From the NCBI GenBank assembly GCA_003586115.2, contig QVOM02000042.1, forward strand, positions 36,806,019 through 36,870,018: a stretch of DNA of 64,000 bases, in the 5' to 3' direction. Both the position numbers and the translations under genes were made by a program. Below, in pieces: positions 36,453-49,991 of the stretch. The notes beneath the pieces are model-generated. The model did not search any database, was not told the DNA's origin, and was given only the letters and a program-made list of their open reading frames with translations. The DNA comes from Salvator merianae. Its lineage: Eukaryota > Chordata > Lepidosauria > Squamata > Teiidae. Each line of letters opens with the position of its first letter. Within the stretch, counting starts at the first letter, position 1.

Positions 36453-36788
36453 GGGACTATTTAGGCCCAGCAGAGGTGTTTCCAGTTCCCTCTTGCCCAA
36501 TTCCAAACACTGTGGGCATCCTAGAAGGGTGGCACCATTGTCCTTCATCCACTTCCAGCAACACTGACGCTTTACTCTTGAGCAAGGTTGAAAACTGACA
36601 TTTCTGTCTATCTCTCCTCACTTGCTCACCCGCCTGCCTGCTGCTACCTTTCCTCCTGCTTCTTTTCCCCTCCCTGCCCCTCCCTGCTTCTGCAACGCCC
36701 AAAGTGGTCTTCCCACCAAGACAGGCATCTAAGGAAGCACAAATAAATTTGATTTAGACAGACAGACACACAAATAGACAGACAGATG

Positions 36789-36794
<6 letters not shown>

Positions 36795-36846
<52 letters not shown>
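36795..36846. repeat. (GATA)n microsatellite
   Basis: About 13 uninterrupted GATA units. GATA arrays are common in squamate genomes. Confidence 0.9.
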
Positions 36847-36847
<1 letters not shown>

Positions 36848-36859
36848 CCACTCTGTCAT

Positions 36860-38764
36860 CCACCCTTCAGTTTACCTTCACGGTGTCCCTATGAGGGAGA
36901 CAGAAAGGCAGTGCTGGCAGGTTTAGAGGAACCCACACTGTACTTGGCATGGAAATAGAACTGTTCCTCTGCCCACCCACAACCCACCCCAATTAATCCC
37001 CTTTTACCGGACTGAAGCCAGGGAGAACTACAAGAAGGTCTCATTGAAGATTATTTCATTAAGAGTGTGATCTGGTCACAAGTGCTCTAAGTGTCCCTTA
37101 TGCCCTGAAATGGATTCTTGGGGGGGGGGAGGTGACCAGGTCCTAGCTATTGCTTAGTTCCTACCAGCACGATCAGTGGGGTGATGCAAACTCCAATCCA
37201 AAAGTATCTCCGGTTTCCCCACTCTGTTCTGTCTCATTACGTTTGTCTTTTTCCTAGGCAAGGGTAAAACCTCTCTTCTTAATAGGCTGCTATCCTGCTC
37301 TTTCTCTGCTGGCAGCAGGAACAGTCCTAGGTATGTTCTTTTATCTACCAGTAAACATCTACAAGGAAACACAGTAAAATGGTCCATATATTATCTTACC
37401 ATGAAGACAACTAAAGAATAAAAGAATGAAAAGAAAAAGACTGTAATAAACAGATTAGCAACCTTGACCTTCAGGGAAGCTCGCTACTGTAGAGTCTTGT
37501 AGTCTCTTCCAGATCAGAAACAGGGGGAGAAACCTACCAGTTTACTCCAGTGAGAGATTTTCCTCATAAAGAAGAAGTTAAGCTGGATGGAAATCACAAA
37601 GTCCCAAACCAGGTCAGAACCCAAAAACTGCACTATACTTGAAAAAAAGATGTTTCTGAAAATTAGAACTGTAATTTATCTTTGTGCTGACTAGCAGCTT
37701 CAGGATCATTTAATAATTTGTGAAGCATGGTTTACTGGGGGAAGGGGGGGTTCCCAGAAAAAAATCAGAAGTCTTGCAAAGCACAAAAGTGTTTGGACAC
37801 AGCAATCATCAGAATTATAACAGCTATTAATATTTCTAAAAATGTACTCCACCTGAAAATGTTTCCAGAAATATCAACAAGCTCAACAGTAACTAGTTTG
37901 TTAAGCATTTTGTTTAAGTTGCTAATTAGGATTTGGAAAATGCTGTACATTTCACTTATTTATAAATGGGTTTTTTTTTAACCATACAAATTAGTGTTAT
38001 TAATTTTCTAGAGCTGCAATACAAACTAGGTGCATGTAAGTAAAAGAGATGCGTTTTTCTGACATGTATTACAGAAAGTCACATCATTTCTTTTTTAAGC
38101 ACTATAATATCATTTTAATTTTGGTGTATTATACTTACTTTGTTTACAAAACCTCTTCTAATACACCCAGGAGGCAATATTCTATGTTGACCTCTGCATT
38201 TGGAATGTTAGTAATGTATTCTGAGAACTCATTATGAGCCATGCTTGGCAAAATCTCATTTTAAGTGGTATAGTTGTTAAGTAACTTTACAATTTAATTA
38301 AAAACCTCTACTGCATTTCATTAGGAGGTTATTCAGTAATTACTCAGCAGGTCTTGGATGTTTATAAATGGAGAAGTGACAGTACATAATAGTCTTAAAT
38401 TATAACTGCACAACAGGAGGTGATACTTAAAAATGAGAAATAAACACATTGTTTCAAAAGCAGAATGAGAAAATTCAGCACTGAATCTAATCACCTTTTC
38501 CTAGTTATAGTTACCTTATTAGTGCTTCCGTATTCAGCACATGAATATTTGTATAATCCCTCAAGGCCTACTTCAAATGTATCTGTAGCCAAACTCACTT
38601 TATTCAGTTTACGGTCATAGACCCAACGGAGTTAACAAAACATATTTATACAAATGTATACAATCTAAAATAGACGTAAAAATATTTTACAGTAATAAAT
38701 GGTTGAACGTGACACACAGATGCACAAATGAAGTGATAACAATGGCCTCATCTCTGGTTTACGA
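36860..38764. other. Unassigned intergenic stretch
   Basis: AT-rich, no gene recognised. G run near 37,120. Confidence 0.35.
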
Positions 38765-39102
38765 GTTCATCTCTCACCCTTCATTAAGTTGCAACAGTTA
38801 AATATACTGGCTATGAGCATTTTAGCTTCAGCTAAAACTTTAGCTATGAATTTTGTTAGTAGGTCCTCTTTGCCTTCCAGAAATTTCCTTAGATACATTT
38901 CCTGGGTTCTCTCTAGATGTTTCTGGATGTATGGCATAATTGATAGTTTCCGATAACCCCTATACAAAAAGCATTCAAAAACTATGCATGTTAGAGATTC
39001 CACTGCTCCTGTTCCACATTGACAAAAGTGTGGGTCATAGGGATTCTGAGAAACAGTCCTGCTAAATATACCTTGCCCAGTGTGCTCCACTTGCCTCTAT
39101 AG
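38765..39102 (-). mobile_element. LINE C-terminal remnant, interrupted
   Basis: A 107-codon minus-strand frame contains HFCQCGTGAVESLTCIVFEC then FLYRGYRKL, the CxC...H/E...C pattern found at the C-terminus of many non-LTR retrotransposons. The family was not identified. The frame is cut at its 5' side by the hAT MITE at 39,103 and a decayed continuation can be read at 39,296-39,480. Confidence 0.5.
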
Positions 39103-39295
39103 CAGTGTTTCTCAACAAGGCCCCCTGTGGGGGGGGGCTGTGGGCCCGCAGGACATTCCAAGCAGGCCCACAGGGGGCTTACTTCTCCTTCCACTTTCGC
39201 ACTCAACCGCTGTGCACATCCGGTAGGACGGGGGGCCACAGGAAGGAAACAAGGTCGGAAGGAGGCCACTGTCAGAAAAAGGTTGAGAAACACTG
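39103..39295. mobile_element. hAT MITE, CAGTGTTTCTCAAC ends
   Basis: Ends CAGTGTTTCTCAAC and GTTGAGAAACACTG are perfect inverted repeats, a classic vertebrate hAT terminus. The flanks CTCTATAG (39,095-39,102) and TTCTAGAG (39,296-39,303) agree at six of eight bases. 193 bp, no coding capacity, inserted into the LINE remnant. Confidence 0.85.
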
Positions 39296-39544
39296 TTCTA
39301 GAGGACAGTCTCTTGTATCATGTCAGAATTTTCAGGTATCTGCACTTCCCCTCTCTGGGGGCATGACTGAGTCAATACGTTTGGCTATGGTGCAATGACT
39401 TAATTGCGGCAGGAGAGTTTTGGTGATCTATGTCTTTTATGCGTTGGGTGGTAATTCGTACAGTCTTATCTAGACCTACAGAGCCTCCAGATGGGGGGAG
39501 GCAATCTCGGGGTCTTACCGTTGTCTGCTGGCTCCTTGAGTTAC

Positions 39545-39660
39545 TGGTCCTGTTCCAAACACCCGGATGCTAGCAAAGCACCCACCCTACTTTGCTTCTT
39601 TTTTTCCTCGCGTTTTGCTAGCATCCAGATATTTGAAACAGGAACAGGAACACAAGGAAT
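39545..39660. repeat. Inverted repeat (foldback)
   Basis: CTGTTCCAAACACCCGGATG-CTAGCAAA and the later TTTTGCTAGCATCC-AGATATTTGAAACAG are complementary over about 30 bases around a 40-base loop. Possibly a MITE core. Outer ends not found. Confidence 0.45.
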
Positions 39661-41655
39661 CAGAAGAAGGAGGTAAGCAATCAACATTACAGGAAACCAG
39701 GCACGCCCTCTGGCCAGATAAGCCCCAAGGAGTCCCCTTCCTCAAGCAGGGTGAAAAGAGCGCACCTGTGGGCACTGACGCTGGGCCCACGGGGGTCCTT
39801 CTAAGGCCTGCCTCTACCTTCTCCTTTGTGGGTGAGCAAGGGCCGGAAGCAGGCAACAGCTAGTAGGCAGCAAGCAGAGCCAGGGTCACCAGCAACTTGG
39901 TCTTGCCCAGCACCCTCTTCTGTCAAAAGACAGGCTGGGCCTAAAGACCAGCCCAGTGTTGATGACTGTGAGTCCAAACTAGCAGCAGCTTCCAAGGAGT
40001 GGAGTAATGCTATCTGGAAGAAGTCCATTATTTTAGCTTGATTGCCCTGGTTATTTCAGGTTGTATTGTTTCCAAGGCAAGCATTGCGAGCTATTATAGA
40101 AGGGAGTGAGCCAAGATTTTGACAATCACTTCTCGTGAGGACCATTATGAGAAGAGTAGCAAGGAGGCCAAATCTAAACTATGCTTGCTGACATGGTGTT
40201 CTTCTTTCAGAAGATACTTACATTTGTTAACTGTAAAAAAAAGAAAAGAAAAAAGAATATCAGCTTCCAGATGTAAAAACAGCTAAATAAACATGTAAAT
40301 CAGAATGTAATACTTGCAATAGGCTGGGTAACAAAAATCATTAAGGCAGAGCTCAAAGAAGATGCATCTGTGGCCATTGCCACCATTTTGCCTGCCACAC
40401 ACCACCATCCATAGTCAAACCTTATACATCTGGATCTGCAAGCCACCTATGTAGGGAAGTTGATGTGATTATGTTATTTACTTGCTTATTTAAATTTCTG
40501 TTCCACCATATATCCAGAAATTGCAGGGTGGGTTACAACAAAGCCAATTTTAAGACCAAAATAAAAGCAAACTCACTAGAACAATAAAATAGCGGTGCCT
40601 GGAAAGGGAGCAGAAACTGTTTCTTCATACAAAGGGTAAAGTAAAGAGATACATTTTCATCAGATGTCTAAATGTACCCAGTGAAGGTGCCTGGCACACT
40701 TCAGAAGAGGGGCTATTCCATAATCTTGGGGCCAACACTAAGAAGGGCCACCCACCACACACACGCATACACTATTGACTACCAGATTATGTCATGTGTT
40801 GGTGCAATTGTTAGTAGTTTTATTTTTGAACATCAAACAATATTCAGTGGGCCATGGCCATTGTTGTTGGACTATGACAAGATATTGATTTATCTTAAAA
40901 AGGAAACATAACCAAAGTGGGGGCTAACCAGTGCTGGAATATATGCCTCTATAAATACTATTTCCTTGAGGGTTCTCTTGTTCAAGCCCACTCAAATTCA
41001 AATTTGATTTTTTTTTCTTGTTGCTTTTCTCAGACCTAAGTTTCACTAGGCTCAAAGGGATTATTTATCAGTAAGGATATTTAAGTATATAGCATTTGAA
41101 GGAAAGCTGTTCCTCAACAAAACAAGAAACTAGTATAGAATTTTATTCATTTCTTTCATCAGCAATTATACTACAGAGGTGGGAATGAAGCAGACAAATT
41201 GAAGTGAAAGCCCAGAACACTTCTCTTTAATCCAAAAATGTGACATAAATGGGTAGGAAATGAATATGTACCTAATGTTTAGAAGACAAAGTGCATAATA
41301 AAGTCTTTGAATATGCTAAACTTTTGCTTTTAGACATTAATTATATCACTGCTACAACAAAATGTTTATCTATTGTGATTCATGAGGCTTGTCTTCACTA
41401 AGTTTTAATCAAGCTTCAGTTCATTTTCAGACTGAGGAACACCTTAACAAGGTCACAAGCTATTTTGTTTTGGCATTATCTAGATCAGAAAGTCACCTTG
41501 GGTTTAGATAATGTGCAAAGAAAACGACTAGTCACTTTGCTCATGTGTTCTCTCACTCCAAAAGTCGACTAAAACTGGAATAAAACATAGGTGTAGATGG
41601 AAGTAATTTTTTAGATTGTATCTCTACTCTTATACCTTACTCTTATACCTGTTCA
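39661..41655. other. Unassigned intergenic stretch with SINE-like tail
   Basis: At about 40,480-40,612 TTTAAATTTCTGTTCCACC ... GTGGGTTACAACA resembles a reptile SINE/LINE 3' tail. Otherwise nothing recognised. Confidence 0.4.
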
Positions 41656-41659
41656 AATT

Positions 41660-42249
41660 CTTTACGAGTGGATAAAGGCCATCCAATTGACATTGTCTAT
41701 CTGCATTTTCAGAAGTCTTTTGACAAAGTCCCTCATCAAAGATTCTTGAATAAACTCATCAGTCATAGAATAAAAGGGCAGGTCCTGTCCTGAACTGGTA
41801 ACTGGCTAAAGGAAAGGAAAGAAATTGAGGGAAGTAAAAAGTGGGCTACCCCAAGGTTCAGTACTGGGACCTGTACTTAGAAGTATGGGTATGCAGTGAG
41901 ACAGAAAAGCTTGTTGACAACACCAAATTATTCAGGGTAGTGAAAACTGAAAGAGATTGTGCTCCAGAGGAACCTCTTGATGTTGGGTGAAGGGATGATC
42001 AAGTGGCAATTGAGCTTCAAGGTTATTAAGTGCAAGATTAGTAAGTGCACACTGGGGGGAAAAAACCAATTGCACTTATAAATTGATGAGGTCTGAGCTT
42101 TCTTAACAGGAAAGGGATCTTAGAGTTCTGATGGACAGGTCTATGAAGATGTCAGCCCAATGCACAGCAAAGAAAAAAGCAAATTCAGTCCTAGAAATAA
42201 TTAGGAAAGGAATAGAAATAAATTTGTCAGTACCATTGTGCCTCTTTCG
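41660..42249 (+). mobile_element. CR1-type LINE, RT part (5' half of interrupted copy)
   Basis: DKGHPIDIVYLHFQKSFDKV, then HQRFLNKLISHRIKGQVLS, then SEVKSGLPQGSVLGPVLRS-like and KKANSVLEIIRKGIEINL are CR1 reverse-transcriptase and post-RT motifs. Frameshifted. It ends at the MITE that begins at 42,250. Confidence 0.8.
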
Positions 42250-42869
42250 CTCTGGTCACATCTTATATTTAAGAAAAATACAGGCCATCTTCAGTTCTCA
42301 GAGACCATATTCCAAAGTGTGTTTCCTGTTTTTCAGAGGAATTTGTTGGCTGGAATGGAACTATCCTGAAATAGGATAATCCCAGCACTGAATCCAGTTC
42401 AGTCAGAAGCAAACCCAGGCAAAGGGCTGCTGCCTAGTTGCTGACACCCTGATACTGTCACTGACACCCCACTGCCACTGCTACCACCACAATATTCCCA
42501 CTGCCGCCACCACCACCACGCCCTGATCCCCCACCACCACTCCAATACCCCCCTGCCCCTGACAACACCCCAGTACCCATCCACCCCACCCCCACTGCTG
42601 CTGACACCCTGCCCCCCCACTGACAACACTGCATACCCACCACCTCCACTGACACACTGCCCCTGTTAACAAGACCTTGATGCCCTCCACCCTGACAGTG
42701 ATGACACCCTACCCCCACCAGGGACACCTCAATACCCCATCACCAAAGATAGCTTACCTTTTACCAGGGCCATGTCACAGTAGGTGTGACCAGGCCATTC
42801 TAGCCCAGAAACAGCCTGACTTCCCTGTCCATTCCTAAGGCACACAATCACTTTAGAGTGTGACCACAG
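42250..42869. mobile_element. MITE with C-rich minisatellite, copy 2, inside CR1
   Basis: Ends CTCTGGTCACATC and, reversed, CTGTGGTCACACTC. The interior GGATAATCCCAGCACTGAATC and the C-rich array (about 42,440-42,730: CACTGCCACTGCTACC, CACCACCACGCCC) match the copy at 25,302. Flanking CR1 sequence resumes exactly where the reading breaks off. Confidence 0.75.
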
Positions 42870-42891
42870 CTTTTATAAATCTACAGTGAGG

Positions 42892-42924
<33 letters not shown>

Positions 42925-43355
42925 TTACACTTCAGGAAGGATAATGTGAAACTGGAAAAGTGCAGAATAGGGCAATGAGAATGATCGGGGGCTAGCACAC
43001 TTCCCTTATGTGATCAGGCTGCAACATCTAAGCCTGTGCAGCCTTGGGATTTATTAGTAGAGTAGTTGGTGACAGCCGCTAACCTGGATGGCTTTCAGAA
43101 GGGGTTAGACAAATTCATGGAGAACAGGTGTATCAACGGCTATTGGAATTGATGTCTAGGTACTGCCTCTGGGTTGAAGAGACAGGCAGGATGCCTCTGA
43201 AGGCCATTTGCAGGGAGCTGAAAGCAGGTTGAGGGTTTCACCCTTTACTGCTGCTTGAGAATGCCCAAAACCAAACAGTGCGACAATATGCGAGACAAGA
43301 TTCTGAACTAGATGGGCTGTGGCCTGATCCAGCAATGCTTCCCTTATGTTCTTAT
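42870..43355 (+). mobile_element. CR1-type LINE, 3' half of interrupted copy
   Basis: Begins YKSTVRPHLEYCVQFWS-like coding directly after the MITE, then KDNVKLEKC. The CR1 3' UTR follows (GGATGGCTTTCAGAAGGGGT, AGACAGGCAGGATGCCTCTG) and the terminal GAACTAGATGGGCTGTGGCC. Confidence 0.8.
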
Positions 43356-43539
43356 GCTTTGTACAAATATTTATACTAATGTATATAAATTTTTGACCAT
43401 AAATAAAGATACTATTTTAAATGAAAAAATGATTTAAACAGTGGGATGATACTACAGTCTCAATTTGGACAGTAATAAAGAAAATAAATGATCTAGTGTT
43501 GCTCAACAACAGCACTCTTAGGCTGCCTATAGATCTGGA
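43356..43539. other. Short unassigned stretch
   Basis: AT-rich spacer, nothing recognised. Confidence 0.3.
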
Positions 43540-43960
43540 ATAAAACCTGCCATCTTCCAGGACTGAATTGGGAATGGCAGACATAACTGTAGCATTCCCA
43601 ACACAGTCCCAGGTACTGAAGTGATAACTTGTACTATCACTATTACATCTGGCAATAATGTTGGGTTTCCAGTAATAGTGATGGTTACTTACATGTCTGT
43701 TGGCCTGTTTCATTACTATTTCACTTAGGGCTACCCAGAAGCCAGCCAAGCCCATGAAAGACACAAAAGAAAGTGAACGGGCACTTAACTGACTTCCGGG
43801 TTGCTACAAGTGGAATTACAATGATGTGAGCCAGCAGATACCAGGCAAGCTCATGATTGCCTCCCACATCTGGCAGAGGCGGCAAAAAACAATTGCGGGA
43901 TCTTATTTAGATCCTGTATTTGCCTTTTGCCATCTGGAGGCATCCGTAGAAGTGACCTCA
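43540..43960. repeat. Modular hairpin repeat, inverted copy
   Basis: Contains, in opposite order to the 16.2-kb copy, a hairpin near 43,617-43,683 (GTGATAACTTGTACTATCAC and a CTGGCAATAATGTTGGGTTTCCAG-like stem), the ACTTCCGGGTTGCTACAAGT block, GAGCCAGCAGATACCAGG, and the AATTGCGGGATCTTATTTAG / ATCCTGTATTTGCC module. Confidence 0.5.
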
Positions 43961-45444
<1,484 letters not shown>

Positions 45445-45618
45445 GGGAGTAACCATAGCTCAATAGGAAAGTAACTTGCCTGAAAAGCAGAAAGTCTCAA
45501 GTTGAAGCCACAGCATTTCCACAGAAGACAATAACGGCAAACCACTTCTCTGTTGTCTAAGAAAACTGCATGGGTATGTTCATGGAATCGCCAAAAGTTA
45601 CACAACAGTAGCTAACAG
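45445..45618 (+). mobile_element. tRNA-derived SINE (degenerate)
   Basis: ACCATAGCTCAATAGGAAAG and, about 35 bases on, CAAGTTGAAGCCACAG have the layout of A and B boxes of a tRNA-derived promoter. The following GGCAAACCACTTCT ... GGAATCGCCAAAAGTTAC is like the body of squamate SINEs. Diverged; family uncertain. Confidence 0.6.
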
Positions 45619-46060
45619 GAGTAATTCTACTGAAATGGAGCAGTAAGAAATGGCAAAATAGTTTCAACAGAAAGAACATCAGGAGAGACGTCTGACTCTC
45701 TACAATAAATGAGTAAGAGTTGTAGTTATGGTGCAAAATAATTGCCTAAAAGACTCTGATCCAGTTTGGCACTCAAGAGCCTCAAGAGGCAATAGCAAGT
45801 CACCAAGCCATTTTTCAGATTCTTCTGATGATCATCATGTGCAGTCTAACAAATCACAAAACACTGTACACTAAAAGATATCTAAAGCATAGTTTATTAC
45901 AGAGATGTCGTGTTTGGGCTTTGGTAACTTTAATAGTTGTTGGTATGACCTCAATTAATGTGCAGTTTTCTAAACCACTGCAGGTAATGACATGGAAAAT
46001 AGAATTTGTTGAAGGCATATAAATGCCTTTGATCCATATGTAATATTGAAGTCACTGAAG
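45619..46060. other. Unassigned intergenic stretch
   Basis: Nothing recognised. Confidence 0.3.
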
Positions 46061-46565
46061 AGAGTTATGAGGTTGCAATGGTTCCCCTGCCAGTTTATTC
46101 GGTCTGGCCCAAAATCCATCCCCCACACTTGGGCAAAGTGTGACTGGGCTAGGGCACCAAAAATGGCACCCTAGCCCAGTATGAATACAGACCTCCACAC
46201 TGAGGTCTGTAACTGGACCAGGGGTACTCCAACAGACTACAGAAGCACGTGGCCAACATGATCCATGGACCAGTATACTACAGGGGAACTGGAACAACAC
46301 TGGAAATGGGTGTGCCACAAAACCAGCCAGGACAGGAACAAAAAAAATTCCAGCCTTCTGAACCTCGCTGCTGCCTCTGGGGGCTCTCTGGAGGCAGAAG
46401 CGAGGGCTGGAGTCGAACAAGCCATCCAAATACAGATGACCCTGTCCTGCTCCAGAGGCAACCCATCCCAGCTTAGGACAGGTTGTTTGTTCTGGGAAGG
46501 GATGGCCCACCCTGTCCTGAAACAAAAGACACAAGCACAGAAAGCGCCCATGTAGAAACAACCGT
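46061..46565. repeat. Palindrome-rich GC block, probably MITE-derived
   Basis: Consecutive hairpins: ACTGGGCTAGGG / CCCTAGCCCAGT (46,143-46,180) and CAGACCTC / GAGGTCTG (46,189-46,210), followed by GC-rich DNA with further inverted segments (GGACAGG/CCTGTCC). Open frames of up to 169 codons on both strands reflect the lack of stops in GC-rich DNA. Element ends were not found. Confidence 0.4.
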
Positions 46566-46930
46566 GCAGCAGATATAGAAGTGACTTTATAGTACTGTTT
46601 TTTGATGTGGAGATGCTGGGTTATTACAGTTGTGATCCCCTGCTTCCCAGATGTTTGCTGAACTAGTAGGCTATAGCTACTCCCATTATTTTATGTCCGA
46701 AAATTCAATTTTCTCTCAACCTTATACTGTAGTAAAAAGTCAAATATATTGAGAAAAAGCTTTTTGCGCAACGACCACGTTCAAGATGGCAGCTCCCACT
46801 CTCAGCATCCAGACAGGTAGGATATAGCACTATTCTGGGAAAACCTGCATTCAGAGTCAGGTTTTCGCAAAGCAGGTTTTCATGTTGCAATCACAACACA
46901 GTCAAGCTATAATAGTGCTATTTATCCTCC
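46566..46930. repeat. Foldback with AGGATATAGCACTATT arms
   Basis: AGGATATAGCACTATT (about 46,819) and AATAGTGCTATTTATCCT (about 46,914-46,931) are complementary arms around about 80 bases that contain a second inverted pair (AAAACCTGC / GCAGGTTTT). Likely a short MITE. Confidence 0.45.
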
Positions 46931-46931
46931 A

Positions 46932-49600
46932 TTTGGACATAGCCTAAGAAAGTAAGAACAATAATCATTGATCCTGCTGTCCATTTAGCTTTACTTCATT
47001 TCATTTCCTTCCATATTTATCCTGCAAAACATCACAATAACCTAATGCACTCAGTGTTAAAAAATATTACCCAATAGCAAATTATGAATTATTAACTTGC
47101 TTTTTAATAAACCCCTTGGCCTTTTTTGAGCATGGTCCTTTTTATTCAGCATTTCCCAGCATCACAATTACGTTTCAACAGGTTTTATTCCTTTTTTTAA
47201 TTGTAAACTGCTTTGAGATTTTACAATGGACAATGATATAGTTTTTTAAAATGTGTTTAAATATTGTTGTTACAGCATGTTTTTTCCCTCCTAGGGATAA
47301 CTTTGCAGTGATGTCATTGGTTTCAAGCCAGTAAGGTGCCTTAGGATTTCAATTTGATGCTGTTGCCTATTCACGTACAAGTTCAATGAGGCCCCAGTAG
47401 CACTTTACATCATTACTCTGGATTAAATCCTGCATGAAAAACAATGCAGCTTACTTCAGAATCAAGCAGACTCTGAGACTTCCTTGTAAGCAAAACTGCT
47501 ACATTGGGGAAGATAATAAATTTGAAGAGCAGTTGGATAAGAGACTCACTATTGGGCTTGGAGCAGATAAGCAATTTTACAATACCAGGCAGATCCCAAT
47601 CACAACTCCCAGAACGTACCCACATATACCCAGCAGAGCCATCTCTGTAGCAAACACCAACAAGCCTCACTTCCCATTATCTTCACAGTGAGAGCTAAAT
47701 GAGTTGGAGCTGTATGTGGCCGGCCTAGGTAAGCAATAGCAGAAGGCACACTGGGAGGATAGGGACCAGTAATAGGAATATACAGTATTAGGGCAAAAGA
47801 CCTTCAGAAGGCTAATTTTTAAAATAATGCAACATCTTGCAGTGTTTACAGGATTCATTTTCAGTAGATCTATATGCATATAGTGACACATTCAATTAAA
47901 TGTGACATTTTCACAAGTTGATCAGACATGACTTGCTCAAATTCCATGTTTCTCGAGTATTTTTTCAACAGCCCGACTTTTTATATATGTTTTAAGATAT
48001 TAAAAACATGATCAAAATGATAATTTTAAGAATTAACAATCCTGTAAGAAGATATAGTACAGCATCATTATAGTGATATTTTCTTTCAATTACTGCAAGT
48101 TCTTGCTATAACATATACTTGCTTTGCCTCTGGAGATTTTTGGCACATTTTCCACTGAGCCCTAAAATGAATTACTTAAGTTCAAGAGTCACCAATCAAT
48201 AAAACTATTAACTATGGAAACCTTAATATTAATATTAGAAGAGCTATGATACCTTATTTAACACAGTTGGGCTGCAATTTTCCAGGCAGTTACCAGGAGT
48301 TAATCTTGTTTTGATGACACCCAGTAATAATATCAAACATTGATACACCAACTTCATCCATTATTTACATTTCAACAGAAATAAAGGACCTGAAGTCTGT
48401 TTGCTTCAGGATAATATATTACTGTATACTAAAAGTAAAATATGTCTGAGTTTGACAATGTCCACATGCAACAAAAGTTTTGTACAGGTAAAAATCATTA
48501 TATAAGAAGTTTAAAGTTCTACAAAGTGAGGAATGCTGAACTGACGCCTTCAATGAATGTGATAAACTTTGACAGTACTAGATACATGCTCTGATGGATT
48601 GAGATCTTAAAATCATCAGCGAATTAGTGATCTGATCCCATTTTTTGTAGTGATGTATACATACCAAAGGGTCTTTGATACAGCAGCACTACACAAATCT
48701 ATATGCCAAAATCTATAAACTGGGGAATTATTTCTACTGCTAAATTTAAATGAAATTAAATGAATTAAATTTAAATAAAATTAGATGGTGTAATTTTATT
48801 AAACAGTTAACGTCTGTCCATTCCTATTCTCTCAATATTAAAAAAAAGTCAGAACTAAACATTATCACAATTATAATCATTCCTCATATTAAAGAGGTTT
48901 AAAGAGGTCTTGCACCGTTGGTAAAATGAGATTTCCCTCTAACATGATCCTGGAAATTCACAATAACACAGTTTCTCATCTGTAATACTCATGAACCATA
49001 GTTGTAGACTGAGTCTCCTCTTATATGGTAGACTGGCCTGTTTCCTTAACTTGCAAATCTTCCATAGGTAGCAGTTACTTGTGCATCCATACTGTCTTTT
49101 GCTTTACAAACTAAGGCTGCATTCATATAAAAATATCCTTTTTTAAAGATACAACTGAACTGAATTAAAAATGGCATACACATTAATTTTTGAAAACTAA
49201 TAAACAACCTAGCGATCTAAAATGTGACAAAGTAGTGCTGGCTTGCATTATTAAACTGCTTTATCAGCAGATTAAAAAATAACTGTATCTAAAACATAGT
49301 AAGAACAGGCACTTTCAGAAACTAATGAAGAATCTCTCTATGCTAATTCTGAGGGATTGTTTATATGATTATTTGTGGAAGAAATTGACAGCAATGTATG
49401 AATTCATAAAAATGAGTAAATCAATAGACCATCCTTGCATATAAAAAAGAAGAAAGGATTTCTATATTTTTAACATCTATATGGAAGAGGGAGTATCAGC
49501 AAGTGGATGTTGTAATGCAGGCAATACCTCCAAAAAATCTGTCTGGTCTTCCATATGGCAACACTAAAGTTTTTGGCTTGTTTTTCTGAGCCTAAAGGAT
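46932..49600. other. AT-rich intergenic stretch downstream of RMI1
   Basis: No gene, repeat terminus or RNA gene recognised. This lies between RMI1's 3' end and the transposon-rich block. Confidence 0.4.
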
Positions 49601-49624
49601 TACTACACAATATTTATGAACAGC

Positions 49625-49630
49625 TTTATT
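49625..49630 (-). terminator. RMI1: Candidate RMI1 polyadenylation signal (distal)
   Basis: AATAAA on the minus strand, about 360 bases after the RMI1 stop, within AT-rich 3' UTR. A second AATAAA at 49,947-49,952 lies only 40 bases after the stop. Which is used cannot be told from sequence. Confidence 0.35.
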
Positions 49631-49991
49631 TATTTCAGGTTTTTATGCAAAGGTAACAAATGGCATGGTATAAAAATATCTACAAAAGAAACAGGAAAAT
49701 GTGTTACAAATAGAACTCTTGCTCATTTCAAACATTTATACATTACCTTACTTTTAGTAACTCTACAAAGTCCTAGGATCTTCTCATTACTGTTTTTACT
49801 TATTTTCAAAATCTGGTATCTAATAAAACACATAATAAATCTTTACTAAAATAAACAAGTATTGCAAGAACAAGAAAAGTAAACCAAACAAAACATGTTC
49901 TTTTACAAAACTATTCATTCTCCCACATTTTTCCATTGATTTTTTTTTTATTGAAATACTGGAAAAGAAGATTTGATCTCAATTGAACCAC

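Noticed and set aside
46052..46561. Minus-strand open frame of 169 codons, with others overlapping on both strands
   Set aside because: It lies in a palindrome-rich GC block that looks transposon-derived. The translation has no recognisable domain and is rich in Cys, Pro and Trp, as non-coding frames often are.
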